NCBI RefSeq assembly: GCF_932294415.1 | Contig: NC_065536.1 | Coordinates: 7,376,474-7,440,473, forward strand | Direction: 5' to 3' | Source of the DNA: Quercus robur | Taxonomy: Eukaryota > Streptophyta > Magnoliopsida > Fagales > Fagaceae | DNA: 64,000 nucleotides | In this document: positions 47,005-58,839 of the stretch, piece after piece | Layout: every line of letters begins with the position of its first letter | Numbering within the stretch: the stretch's first letter is position 1 | Made by a program: the position numbers and the translations under genes | Notes under the pieces: generated by a model | What the model was told of the DNA's origin: nothing | Database searches by the model: none | What the model saw: the letters and a program-made list of their open reading frames with translations, nothing else

Positions 47005-48590
47005 GTATCAGAGAGGTTGTTTTTGAAATAATGAGATGCGGCTTGTTAGGGATTTTCCTCACCTTCACACAGATTGATGAGCTGGCACTTCACAAGAGCC
47101 ATTGGATGCTTTCAACGATTGAGATTTGTACTATTAGAAATACTAATGAATGTTCTTAGGCATTGGTTAATAATTTATTTAAAGAAAATTTTTATGAAAA
47201 AAAAAAAAAAAACAATGAATGTTTTGATAGCTTTTTCATTTCTCACAAAAGTGGTGTCAAAACTTTTTTAAAATAGATTGTTAACCATTACCCTAAGGGC
47301 ATTCGTTAGTATGACCATTTTTTCAAATACCTCTTTTTTATGGTAAAAAAAAAAAAATTTATGACAATATTGATTTAATTATTTGTTGTGAGTTTTAAAG
47401 AAATAATTGAGAGTTTTACATAACTGTATGCAAATGAATTGAAAGATGAATAGTTGGGGCATTCTGTAATTAGTAAAGATTTTTAGATATCACATTATAA
47501 AGTATATGCCAAAATAATCTGATTATAGTAAAGTTAAAAACATATGTTTACAATTGTAGACTTGTGTGAAGTGTGAAAGAGTGAAGTCAAAGTATTAAAG
47601 AAATTAGCATAAATTATGAATGCTTAGACCAATTTTTTAATAATACATGTCCAAAATAAACAGTTTTTTAACAATAAATTATGATATTTTCTAGAGTAAA
47701 CAAGCCCAATTTCATGTAAATTCTCAAATTGAAATAAAGTGCCAACCACAATTAATAATAGATTATAAAACTAATTTTTAAGATTGTAAATTTCTTATAT
47801 GTTTTTATTCTTTGTCAAATGAGTTATCCAATAAGTCATTTATAATTTTCTTTTTAATTTTTTGAGATGTTGATATATATTGTGTAGAAATAAAATTTGT
47901 GTATTTTTTTTTTACTTATCTTTGTGCTATTTTGATTTGATTAGCAATGTTGGGATTTGTATAATTTTAAAATTATTGAACAAGTATTAATTTTTTTTAG
48001 CTAAGTTCATAATTGATTTGAGTGGTGATTTAAAGTAATGCATTTTATATCATCAAGTAATTTATTGCGTGACTTTCCAAATGAGAAATACATGTTTAAA
48101 AAAAAAAAAAATCATGTGAAAAAACGAGCAACCTTTTGACCCGTTTTTTACCCCCTTAAAATGACCCGTTTTGACCCATAACCCAATTGACCCGACTTGT
48201 CCGTTTGCCTTGTCTACCAAAAATTATAGTGGGATTCAAATCATGCTCGAAATTATTGTGAGGAACAAGAGAGCTGCCAATGCTTCCCACTGTAATTTAT
48301 GGCGATAAGGGCTCTCTAACAGCTTGGTTAGGAACCAGACGTAACCTTTTTTGTTTTTGTTTTTAACTCCTTTTTTGCCCAAAGTTGTAAAACCCTACCT
48401 ATTGCTTTGCTCAAAAAACTTTAGCTATCTTTGAGCAACTTTAACCCATCATCAAACTAATTACACTAACCATGATTTCAGAAGATTATACTCTTCCAGT
48501 CTCCCTTAAATTGTTAAATAATGATATACTTACCTTAAAATTTGTTTAATAGATGTAACAAGCAATTATCATTTGCATTTGCATCAAGTG
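46672..48590. other. Intergenic, no gene seen
   Basis: Contains a GGTGGCGGT-rich stretch (46895-46935), a 36-base T run (46963-46998) and, near 48130-48200, repeated tgacccgtttt/gaccca motifs of a kind common in plant transposable elements. No stable frame. Confidence 0.4.
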
Positions 48591-48592
48591 TG

Positions 48593-48900
48593 CCCAATGC
48601 TAATTTTTTCGCATTTAACACACAAAATACCAAAAAACCATACTTTATGTGATGTGTCAAATTCCAATTTTTAGAAGGGTATTGTAGCATGTTGTAAACA
48701 AAATTTATTTATTTTTTTAATACAAGATAGTGAAGAGAGAAAGGTTTCAGGTTTAGAGGAATTAAATGATTTTTTGTTAGTTATTTATTTTATTTTAATG
48801 TGTTATAATGTTAAAATACAACATTTTTGTACGGTGTATTGTCAAATGCTATATTAAAGTAGCAAAAGTAGGTTTTTGTGTGTTATATTAGCATTTGGCA
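48593..48900. mobile_element. Probable MITE, about 300 bp
   Basis: Left text gcccaatgctaattttttcgcatttaacac and right text gtgtgttatattagcatttggc are inverted relative to each other with a few mismatches. A target duplication could not be fixed. Confidence 0.6.
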
Positions 48901-49209
48901 TAATATAGCTGATGCTAGTACTCTAATAATTTTTAGAGATTATTCTATTTTTAAAAATATTTTTACATTTTTATTAACATTTTTCTTAACCAGGATTAAT
49001 CGTAATTTTTAAAACAACTATAGTTTTAACTGTACTTTAGTGCAAACCCAAATTTCAAGTAGGACCGTAGGACCATGCATGAAAAGAGCCAGCTTGTTTA
49101 TAAAATATATAAGATTATTCCGATTCTTAATTTGAGGCTAGGTTTGTATAGTGCTTGTTTTCAAAGATCTGAATCAATCCAATTTGAAGTTTTGAGTACT
49201 CTTTTAGAG

Positions 49210-49687
49210 GGGCAAAAATAGCTCATTACCATCAATTTTGGAAATAATTTGCCCAGAAACACTGTTTCTAAACTATATAGCAATGTACCACTTTTTCGGG
49301 TACTCGAGCTTGGTGAGCTCGAGTACCATGTTTTTTTAATCAACTGTTGCCCCATATTCAAGGAGCCCTATAGTGGCGTTTTTAAGCCCTATAGTGACGT
49401 TTTCGGGCCCAAAAACGCCACTATAGAGACCCTTGAACCTGTTATGGGGACTTATAAAAAATTTTTTGCAGGAAAACGCCGCTATAGGGCCCGAAAACGT
49501 CACTATAGGGCTTAAAAACGCCACTATAGGGCTTCTTGAATATGGGGCGACAGTGGATTAAAAAAACATGGTACTCGAGCTCACCAAGCTCGAGTACCCG
49601 AAAAAGTGGTACATTGCTATCTAGTTCAGAAACAGTGTTTCTGGACAAATTATTTCCAAAATTGATGATAATGGGCCATTTTTGCCC
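49210..49687. mobile_element. 478-bp snap-back (palindromic) element
   Basis: Two arms of about 220 bp pair almost perfectly from gggcaaaaatagctcatta at the left to taatgggccatttttgccc at the right. The flanks are ttttagag on both sides (49202-49209 and 49688-49695). The arms include ggtactcgagcttggtgagc and the repeated motif ccctatagtggcgtttt. The central loop is short (around 49425-49475). The long terminal repeats and 8- to 9-bp target duplication suit a Mutator-like or foldback element; the class is an inference. Confidence 0.85.
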
Positions 49688-49695
49688 TTTTAGAG

Positions 49696-50740
49696 GACCT
49701 TGGATGGGCCCAAGTACCCATAAGGGCCACAGCCATATACTGGCACTACATGGCCTGGTGTTCAATGCGAGATAGGCCCAAACCCACGGGTCTTTCATGT
49801 AACTAAGATCCACATTGGCCCTAAGTTGTAAAAAACCCTATCTTTATTTTTTTTCTTCTTCTTTCTTCTTCTTCTTCTTTCTTTTTTTCCATTTTTTTTT
49901 AAAAACCTATCTTTATGTTTTGTAACATCTCCGGCTGCACTTTCTCCAACTATTTTTTTTGCTTTCTTTCCTTAATTTAGCTCTTATATGATTATATCCA
50001 ATCTAACCCTATCTGGAGAAATTCTCATGATGAGCATTTGAAGTAATGATATTATTACTTGCTTATATGTGTTTAAATTGAATATCATATTATATTTCAC
50101 ATAGCAATTGCATGTATATATGTGTGTGTTTATAATCTTCATTTTTATTTCTTTAAAATAAATTAAGTATTAATCCAATAATTGAACAGATGAACCATAT
50201 ATCATACCACTTCTTTAAAGGTTCAGTTTTGATAACTATAGGACTCACCAAAAGCCTTATGGCTTAATAGCATCGCTTAATCTTATTTTTAAAGAAAATC
50301 AGAGTTCTAAGCTCTCTTCACCCATTGTTTTATAATAGAAAAATACTGAACTTAAGTAAAAGATTAATGTAGTCAAAGGGATACCAATTTGGGGTAATCT
50401 AGTTTGCTCAGCCAGCTTCATTTTTCTTTTCTAGAAGAAATGATCTATTTGGAATATTAAATGATGTTAGATGTTAAGTAATTAGATTGAGAATTAAGGG
50501 AAACAGGGTAGATTATTTAGGTGTTTTTATTTGGGCTTGTAGCTTGAACATGGCCTCTCATGGGGATGCGGATTTCGCAAGTGCTCCAAAGCCCACCTTT
50601 GTAAATTCCTCCTCTTGGACCCACGTGTAAGCTCTAAAAAGGCCCTCATTTGCCTCCCGACTATAGTCTTTCAAAACTCCCATTAATTTTATATGGGCTT
50701 GGACTAAATAAAATAAAATACCAAACATCCACAGACACAT
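49696..50740. other. Intergenic, no gene seen
   Basis: A pyrimidine-rich tract lies near 49845-49895. The minus-strand frame at 50740-50558 has no recognisable domain. Confidence 0.4.
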
Positions 50741-50741
50741 C

Positions 50742-51066
50742 TTATGCTCTATTTATTTTGATACAAAAATTTATGTAAAAATTTTTTTTCATGTTTTTTA
50801 GTGTTTAGTAGCATAAAAAAAAAGTTGAGTTAAAGGAAAATTATATTTGGTCAACATAAAAAGTATGACTTATTTTTAGATATTTTTTTCTACTAATTAA
50901 AAAAAAAAAACAATTTTATCTCATAATAAGCTAAATAAGGAAAGTTAGAAGATTGTTTTTCAACTTAGTTAAAGTTGCTACCAAACATTGAAAAATGAGA
51001 TTATTTTATAAAAAATGCTTAGAAAATAACTCATTTTCTATAAAATATTACCGCTGAAATAAACAG
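50742..51066. mobile_element. Probable MITE, about 325 bp
   Basis: The ends gctctatttattttgat and gctgaaataaacagagc are inverted repeats with a few mismatches. The interior is AT-rich with no frame. The target duplication is unclear. Confidence 0.55.
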
Positions 51067-51119
51067 AGCGTGAAAGAGTAAGAGTACTAGGCATAGTATA
51101 TAATAGTAATTCTTTGAGA

Positions 51120-52394
51120 GGCCAATAAACGTACGGTCCAAATCCTTTGACAGTTCTTTACTAAATTTCCACCCTCTAACTTTAGAGCCTTTGCATCATC
51201 TTGTGAAAAAAAATTTGTCTATTTTAGTGTAAGAACCTACTTTATCTATTTTAAATATTCACTTTTTAAAACACTTCACATCAAATTATTTATTTTATAT
51301 TACATTTTATTAAAATATAAAATTTTCTTGATTTTTTTAATTGTTTTTATTTCTTCATACACAACGACCACTATCTACTCTCTTCTTTCATTTTAGCAAA
51401 TTTGTAAGTTTACACAATTACACACGGTTATTGATGTAGGTCATTTTTAGGCAAAACAATATAAATTCTACACATTTTTCTATCATACATAAACTGATAT
51501 AAATGCTCTTATATTATTAGTTTAAGGTCCATGTCAAGGACGTGAGGGTCGAGGAAGATTGACCAACATATACTAGTACCCACTTTTTTTATTATTTATT
51601 TGATAAGTTACATAAGGTAACTTAAATAGATAAAACTCTGTGTATTACCAAGAACTTAATGAGATTATTATCATAGGCATAACATATTGTTGAAGCGTTG
51701 TTACTCAAACTTCTCAACTCTTACCGATGTTAATTACTACCAAGCCACATTCCGATGTACCAATACCCATGTGCCAAATAATCGAAAGTGAAATAATTAC
51801 TGCAATTAAACTGGACGCCGTTTTTCTGGGCAAAGAAGCGTATCTCGTACAATTGGTCAGTGTTGCTGGCTTTATTGCATTGCTGTCTCGACCATAGCTC
51901 AGTGGCATGAAAAATGGCCCTCATGATTTCTCCAGTCTTGTAAGTGTTACCAGCGACAAAGCCTATTCCAAACTAGGGAAGTCCAAGTTAGCTATATATC
52001 TTCAATCATTAAAAAAGAAAAAAAAAAAGAAGAAGTTACAAACAAAGTCTATAATCTATATCTATCTATATTCTATATACAATAATACAATGTAAAAATA
52101 TATACAACCTTTCAGTTGAAGCTTTTGAGTCAGATCTCCAAGATTCTGCATCGTACAAACAGTGGAAAGGAAGTAACCATATTGACTTTGGAAGACGCAA
52201 GAGCCATGCACAAAAAAAGAACAAATAAACGCCAAACTATATAAATATATATACATAATAGTGAATGATGATAGCAATAATATGCATAATTTGTTGAATC
52301 TGAGACTCGTATATAGTACTCTCACTTTCAGTCCTCCTAAGGCCGAGACAACCACGACCACCAAAACCAACATGAAAACATAAAACACTTCCAT
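51120..52394 (-). pseudogene. T2 ribonuclease pseudogene 4 (internal deletions)
   Basis: The start ATG (52394) and a signal peptide (MEVFYVFMLVLVVVVVSALG) are kept, with the upstream TATA layout of the intact gene. After about 30 residues exon 1 breaks off and intron 1-like sequence follows, so the HGLWPQ motif is deleted. Exon 2 resumes only at HGSCVFQSQYGYFLSTV, losing the Glu/Lys of the second motif. Exon 3 is recognisable at about 51960-51735 (GFVAGNTYKTGEIMRAIFHA, then DQLYEIRFFAQKNGVQFNCS). Neither catalytic His motif is complete, so no activity is expected. It lies directly left of a Ty1/copia element. Confidence 0.8.
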
Positions 52395-52911
52395 TTTTTT
52401 TGTCACCCTACGCCAGACCTCGAAAACCCTACGAGTTCCACAATGCATGCATCTGTGGGGTTAATTTATATAGAGACCATGAAAACGTTTGGTGTTTATT
52501 TTTTTTGCCCTAAAATATTTATTATTATAGATTGTACGTTTATATTTTGGATCCGGATATTGGGTGTGTTTAATAAATAAATCATTTAAGGAAAGTAAAA
52601 TATGCCCTAATTAAATGACCTTAGGGTTTTTGTTAACAAAACCAAACAAAAACTGAACTTCCGTGAAATTAAAAACGCATTTATATATCTAGATAAGTAT
52701 CGGTAATTCGATATGATATGTCATATGTGAGAAGTGATAACTAGAATATCGTGTTATATAATATATATTAATTATTGGTTTTTTTGTAATTAACCTTTCA
52801 ATAACTTGCCTAGGATGATAGCTGTGTTTTCGTTGAATATATGAAGTCAAACATGAGCATAAGAAAATGTGATTTTTCCTTTGATAATACATGTAAGTAA
52901 TGGACCATTGG

Positions 52912-53066
52912 TGTTAGAAAAACTGAATGATTGTATTGTATTTCTCAAGTAACAGAATATACATGAGTGTCTTTTATATAGAAGGCAAAGTGTGTAGTAT
53001 AGTAAGTGTGCTATACAAGTAAACAAGGTGAGCCTAAAGCCCAACATACCCTAATACACGTTAACA
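52912..53066 (-). repeat. 3' LTR of the Ty1/copia element
   Basis: 155 bp, TGTTAG to TTAACA as written on the plus strand. The polypurine tract follows at 53067-53075. Confidence 0.9.
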
Positions 53067-53069
53067 GCC

Positions 53070-56000
53070 CCCCTCAAACTCAAGATGAATGTGAGACCAA
53101 CTTAAGGTTGTCAACCAAATTACGAAGACATCCCTTAGGATGTGACTTGGTGAAGATATCTGCAAGTTGATCTTTAGAGGAGATTGAGATCAGCTTGAGA
53201 GCACCATGGACAAGATGATAACGGATAAAATGACAATCGATCTCGATGTGTTTAGTTCGTTCATGGAAGACATCATTGTGAGTAATATGAATGACACTCT
53301 AGTTGTCACAATAAAGAGGAGTGGCAGAGGATGTGGACACACCTAAGTCTTTGAGAAGCCATCGAAATCAAAGGAGCTCAGATGTGGTATTAGTAAGGGC
53401 ACGATATTCTGCTTCAGTACTAGAGAGGGTCACATGAGTTTGTTTCTTGCTTCGCCAAGAGATCAATGAAGAACCAAGAAAAAAGCAATAACCAGTGGTG
53501 GACCTACGATCAGTGGGATCTCCTGCTGAATCAGCATCAGAAAATGCACGGAGAATAATAGGAGACTGAGTAGAGTAGAAAAAGCCATAGAAGAGAGTGT
53601 CCATTAGGTATTGAAGAATGCGTAGAACAGCAGCATAGTAGTCGATCGTGGAACAGAAAAATACTGGCTCACCTGGTGAACAACATAGGAAATGTCTGGA
53701 CGAGTGATAGTGAGATAAACTAGGCTGCCAACCAAGCGTCTGTAAAGAGAGGGATTAGACAATGGTTTTCCTCCTATGGGAGTCAGATGCGCATTAAGTT
53801 CAACTGGAGTGTCAACAGTCTTGCTATCAGTGAGTCCAGCTTGAGACAATAGCTCAGAGGCATACTTGGCTTGAGTAATATAAAGTCCATCTGTAGAATG
53901 AGTGATTTCAAGACTCAAGAAGTAGTTGAGATATCCAAGATCTTTCATCTCAAATTACTGACTAAGAAAATCCTTGAGTTATTGAATGCCAATAAGGTCA
54001 TCACCAGTTATGATCATATCATCCACATATAGGAGAAGTAAAATAGTGCCTTTGTCAGTGCGACGAAAAAATAAGGTAGAATCATAATGACTGGTCATGT
54101 AACCCAAGCGAGAGATGGTATAGCTGAATTTGGCAAACCAAACTCGTGGAGCTTGTTTAAGGCCATAAAGTGCACGTCGAAGGTGATCAACAGAGAGACC
54201 AGGAGGAGGTTGTATGTAAACTTCTTCACTTAAATCTCCATTAAAGAATGCATTTTTGACATCCATCTAAAAAAGGTCACATTTACTGGCAGCAGCAACA
54301 ACTAAGAGGGCACGAACAGATGAGATACGAGCAACCGGAGCAAAAGTCTCTTCATAATCTATCCCATACTCCTGTGTAAAACATTTTGCAACAAGACGAG
54401 TTTTGTAGCGCTCAATGGACCCATTAGAGCGAGTCTTAATGTTGTAAATTCACTTACAACCAACCACAAATTTCCTAGGGGGGATAGTCACCAAGTCTCA
54501 AGTATGGTTTTTAGAGAATGCATCAAACTCCTCTTTCATTGCAATCTGCCATAAAGGGTCAGTGGAAGCCTCACGATAGGTGTGAGGCTCATGCAGTGTA
54601 GCAAGGGCAGTGTAACAATGATAGTCAAGTAAATGTGCAGGAATGGATCTTATCCGAGTTGAGTGATAAGGTGGAATGTCTTGTGCATGATCTTCAGGCG
54701 GAGCAGGAGCAGGGGACCCAAGCTCAGGGTTAGGTAGCTCGTCTTCAACCTGTTCATCTTCCACTTGTTCATTAAAGGGTGAACTAGGAAAGGGATCAAG
54801 GATATCCGATGGTTGGACAGAGAAGTCTACAAGAGAATTAGGTGCAACTACAGGAGGATCAGGAGCAGCTACAGAAGGAATATGTGCCTCATCTGGAAAA
54901 AAATCTAAAATAGAGGAGGAAGATAGGGAGGCACGGAAGTGAGAGAGCTCGACAAAGAGTCGATGTTCCCAAAAGATAACATTGCGGGAAATACGAAGAC
55001 GATGAGAGACAGGATCATAACACCGATACCCCTTTTGAGTTTCGCCATAGCCAAGAAAACAACAAAGCCTTGATCGAGACTCAAGTTTGTTATGTTCATG
55101 TGGCTGAAGAAGAACAAAACAAGCAAAACCGAAGGAGCGAAGGTGGTGATAGTCTGAAGGTGACCCAAAAAGACGCTCATATGGAGTTTGATTTTGGATA
55201 ACAGGACTCGGAATGCCATTAATAGTATGAATAGCATGAAGAGCAGCTTCGCCCTAAAAAGGAGCAGGAACTTTGGTAGAGAGAAGAAGAGCACGAACAG
55301 TGTCATGAATATGACGAAGTTTTCGTTCGGCTCTACCATTTTGCTGAGAGATACCTGGAAGAGTTAGTTAATGAACAGTGCCATAGGAATGCAAAATAGT
55401 TTGGAAAGCATACTGAGTGTATTCAAGAGCATTATCAGATCGAAAAATTTTGATGCGTTTGGAAAACTGAGTTTCAACCATTTTTGCAAAATTAAAATAT
55501 ACTTGAAATAATTCAAAACGATATTTCATATTAAAAATCCAGTTATAGCGAAAGTAATCATCAACAAAGATAACAAAATATCGAGACCCACCAATACTAA
55601 AGACAGAGGAAGGCCCCCAAACATCAGAATGAATAAGGTCAAAGATATCAGTGGATATTGATTCACTAGTATTGAAAGGCAAAACTGGTTGTTTTCCTAA
55701 TTGGCTCGAAACACAATCAAAATTTTCGATAGACACTGAACCTAACAAACCTCTAGAAACCAATTGTTGTACCCGAGAGGAAGATGCGTGACCAAGTCGA
55801 GCATGCCAAAGAGTAAGGGAAGGATTTGAGGAAACTATAGCAGCTGCAGCAACAAAAACAGGAGCAACAAGTGGAAGATGAAAGTTGTCCATGGGAAACA
55901 TATGCCCAACTCTAGGACCAGTCCCAAGCTCCTGTCCTGTCCTCGAATTTTGCACAATACACCCAAAATAATCAAATATAATGCAATAACCTAACTCAAC

Positions 56001-56549
56001 TAATTGTCCCACAGAAAATAAATTGTAAGAAAGGTCAAGAACATTAAAGACCCCAGGAACTGAAAGGTTGGAGGTCGAAACAAAACCTATATTATGACCA
56101 GACATTGTGGAACCATTTGTTGTGCGAATATTAAGAGGGTGTGGTGCAAGTTTGAGTTCAGAAAATAAGGACGAGTGAGGTGTCATGTGATTGCAACAAG
56201 CGGAATCCATAAGCCAAGAGGAAGGAGACATACCAGATAAAACTGAGAGAGAAGAGGAATAAGATGCATTACCAACCATACGAATGACATTGACGATGAT
56301 GTTTTTAAGGTCATCTGTGGACATGGTGAAAGTGTGTTTTGAAGACTTAGACTGTGTAGAGGCGGGAGCCATTGGTTGGACACTCTCAGTGTTAGCAACA
56401 GTAGCAGCAGAAATTGAAATAGCTGATTTGTTGCGATGATAGCAAGTCTCAATATTGTGGCCAAAATATTTGCAAAAATTGCAAAAACGTTTGCTGGATT
56501 CTCGACGACGATTATTGCAACAAGAAGAAGACCTGTCCTTATTCTTCAT
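53070..56549 (-). pseudogene. Copia polyprotein, frameshifted, gag capsid part missing
   Basis: Reading from 56549 downwards: zinc knuckle CNFCKYFGHNIETC; protease-like WLMDSACCNHMTP, where the family has D-S-G at the active site and this copy has D-S-A; GAG-pre-integrase LWHARLGHASSSRVQQL with one knuckle Cys changed (DCVSSQLGK); integrase core DLIHSDVWGPSSVF and IFRSDNALEY. A stop follows near 55366. The frame then changes to one whose readable part lies at about 55340-54780, then 54764-54498 and 54266-53979, with reverse transcriptase ([26 protein letters not shown] intact). RNase H is at 53604-53200 (AFSDADSAGDPTDRRSTTGY). Between the primer-binding site and 56549 (about 700 bp) I find no capsid domain. 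The element cannot be autonomous. Confidence 0.88.
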
Positions 56550-57279
56550 TTAGAAGCAAAATATGCAAAAATGGACTGCAAAAATGAAATTTACGCGAAA
56601 AACTGGGTAAGGAGCACCTGGACTGCAAAAAGTCAAATCTGAGAAAAAGTCAACGGTCAAACTCAAAGTCAACGGACAACTATTATGATGACGTCAGCAA
56701 GATGACATAAGTTGAAGACGTCAGCTAGGGCTGACGTGGTAGTGATGATGTCAGTAGGTGACTAGCCTCATGTGGAGCGCGTGAGGCGCGTGATTCAATC
56801 CTCGCCAGAGATTTGGTTAGTGCGTGGGGAGTCCGATGAGGTCGATTCTTCTCCGGTGATGTCAATCGGAGAAAGAAGATTCCGATGACGGCAGCGGTGA
56901 GTTGATCGGAACAAAATTGATGGCGCGTGAGGTGCATGAAAAAGCTACCAAATCTTTGACCGGTGCGTGGCAGCACGTGGATGGTCAAATGATGATGATT
57001 TCGGCAGCTTTGTGTAGATCGGTTGAAAATCTACTCGGTGATATGTCTTATGTCTTAATCGGAGATCCGATGTGGAAGATCCAACGGAGGCAGTGATCTT
57101 GGTGGCGGTGATCAAGCTTCTGGCGGTGAAGATTCAACCTTGGCACCTCTGACGGTGGTGGCGCAGTCAGGAGAGGGCACGGAAAAGGTTTACTGACCGA
57201 TGAAGTCGAGGCAGCAAAAAATATCAACAAAGACAGGACTACAAGACACAAGAAAGTTAGAGCAATGACTCTGATACCA

Positions 57280-57433
57280 TGTTAGAAATACTGAATGATT
57301 GTATTGTATTTCTCAAGTAACAGAATATACATGAGTGCCTTTTATATAGAAGGCAAAGTGTGTAGTACAGTAAGTGTGCTATACAAGTAAACAAGGTGGG
57401 CCTAAAACCCACATATCCTAATACACGTTAACA
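57280..57433 (-). repeat. 5' LTR of the Ty1/copia element
   Basis: 154 bp, aligned with 52912-53066 with about 8 differences including a one-base indel. The tRNA-Met primer-binding site abuts it at 57268-57279. Confidence 0.9.
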
Positions 57434-57539
57434 GGTTAATCCCATAGAAGGTTAGAAATAGAAAGTATAGCATTTTTCTTTTGCTGAAATGTGAATGGAA
57501 AAGGTTTTTTTTTTTTTTTTTTTTTTTTTGCCTTTCAAT

Positions 57540-58639
57540 AAGAAAATATTTTTGATCAAGTGCAACAAGACACCATCAAACAAAGAAGCAAGAGGGATGA
57601 TGCTCTAGTTCATGGTCCATTTTCCTGTACTTGAGAGGAGGACCGGCAGAGACTGGCTAGGATACTATGGCAAAGGAAATGAGATCAGACTATTCCCAAT
57701 CTGTTTTGGACAGTCCTTATAAAGTTTTCGACAATTCTTCAGTTTGGATGCAGTTTTGTTAACACAGGTATATCTAGGTGGGGTCGTCTTTCTTTCCAGC
57801 CGCCATACGGTTCGCCTTAAAGCCTTAAAGACGGACAAGGAACAATTGGACGGTTCCATCCTTGGCCTTATTGCATTGCAACGTCGGCTTTACTTTAATG
57901 GCACCAAGATTAGCGTTTTTGATATCTGAAATCAAGTATGACATACCAAGGAGAATGCCTGTTCCAAAAAGAGTAAGAGAAATTCCAAGTTAGTTTTCTT
58001 CAATCATAAATAATAGTAAAAACTTAGGAATAAAGTCTCTGTCTATATAAATATATCGAACCTGCATTTAAAAGCATAGTAGTCACATTTCCAATTTTAG
58101 AATCCATGACCAACTTAAGAGTTGATGAGAAGTATTTGTCTTGATCATTTGGAATGGCGAGATGCAAGTGGCATGCTTATCATATTCATGTCTCCAAAAA
58201 ATTTTGTTTTGATTTGTCCGAACAGGTTCGGCCAGAATTTTGTCATATCGAGTTTTGTATTAGGATTTATCTGCAAATATATATCCTAACTATATCTATA
58301 AATAAAGAATGATGATAACAATAACATGCATGAATATTTTTGGATCTGAGAAACGTATAATACTTTTGAAATATTAAAGGTCTTTCCAACGCAGTTAACA
58401 GATCGACCATTCTTCAGCTGAACCCGTAGGCTGCGCACAGTAAAATATAGGGGGATAGAAGGACATGGAGTTGTGGTCACACTGCAGAATGACGCTGGCC
58501 ACTGTTGGACTAAGAAAAATTCATCCTAAGGCTTCGTCCTGAATGTCTTGATGGGTGGAGCATGGTGCTCACGAGCTCTCCCATGGCTGTGGACAACCCC
58601 AAAAACCAAAACCAACAAGAAAACATAGAATACTTTCAT
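57540..58639 (-). pseudogene. T2 ribonuclease pseudogene 5 (premature stop, catalytic motif lost)
   Basis: The start ATG at 58639 opens a signal peptide (MKVFYVFLLVLVFGVVHSHG). A TAG stop follows about 37 codons in. Reading on, EFFLVQQWPASFC is kept, but the first active-site motif, which should be HGLW, reads FTVRSLRVQ, so the catalytic His is gone. Exon 2 (about 58270-58060) starts INPNTKLDMTKFWPNLF, shifts frame and continues NQNKIFWRHEYDKHATC, a nearly normal second motif with Ala for Gly. Exon 3 (about 57960-57800) reads GMSYLISDIKNANLGAIKVK and then LQCNKAKDGTVQLFLV before stops. The 3' flank (57540-57650) is that of the family. Confidence 0.82.
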
Positions 58640-58839
58640 TTTTGTCACTCTACACCAGACCACACATGTACAGCCCCTATATATACCAGTCAAAAACTTT
58701 TGGTGCCGTTTGCCCTTACATTTTTTTTATAAATTGTATGGTTTAGTTACCATGTGTACCAACACAATAATGTGCGGAGGAGGCTAATTCAGCTTTGACT
58801 GAAAAAAATATATATTATTCATTATAATATTTTTTACTA

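Larger units (their letters stand above)
52912..57433 (-). mobile_element. Ty1/copia LTR retrotransposon, minus strand, decayed
   Basis: Two LTRs in direct orientation (52912-53066 and 57280-57433) start tgttag and end taaca. On the minus strand the 5' LTR is the right one. Next to it is a primer-binding site complementary to initiator tRNA-Met (TGGTATCAGAGT read on the minus strand, 57268-57279). Next to the left LTR is the polypurine tract (gaggggggc, minus). Domain order protease, integrase, reverse transcriptase, RNase H is that of copia. The LTRs differ at about 8 positions by eye. The 5-bp flanks (attgg and ggtta) do not match. Confidence 0.92.
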
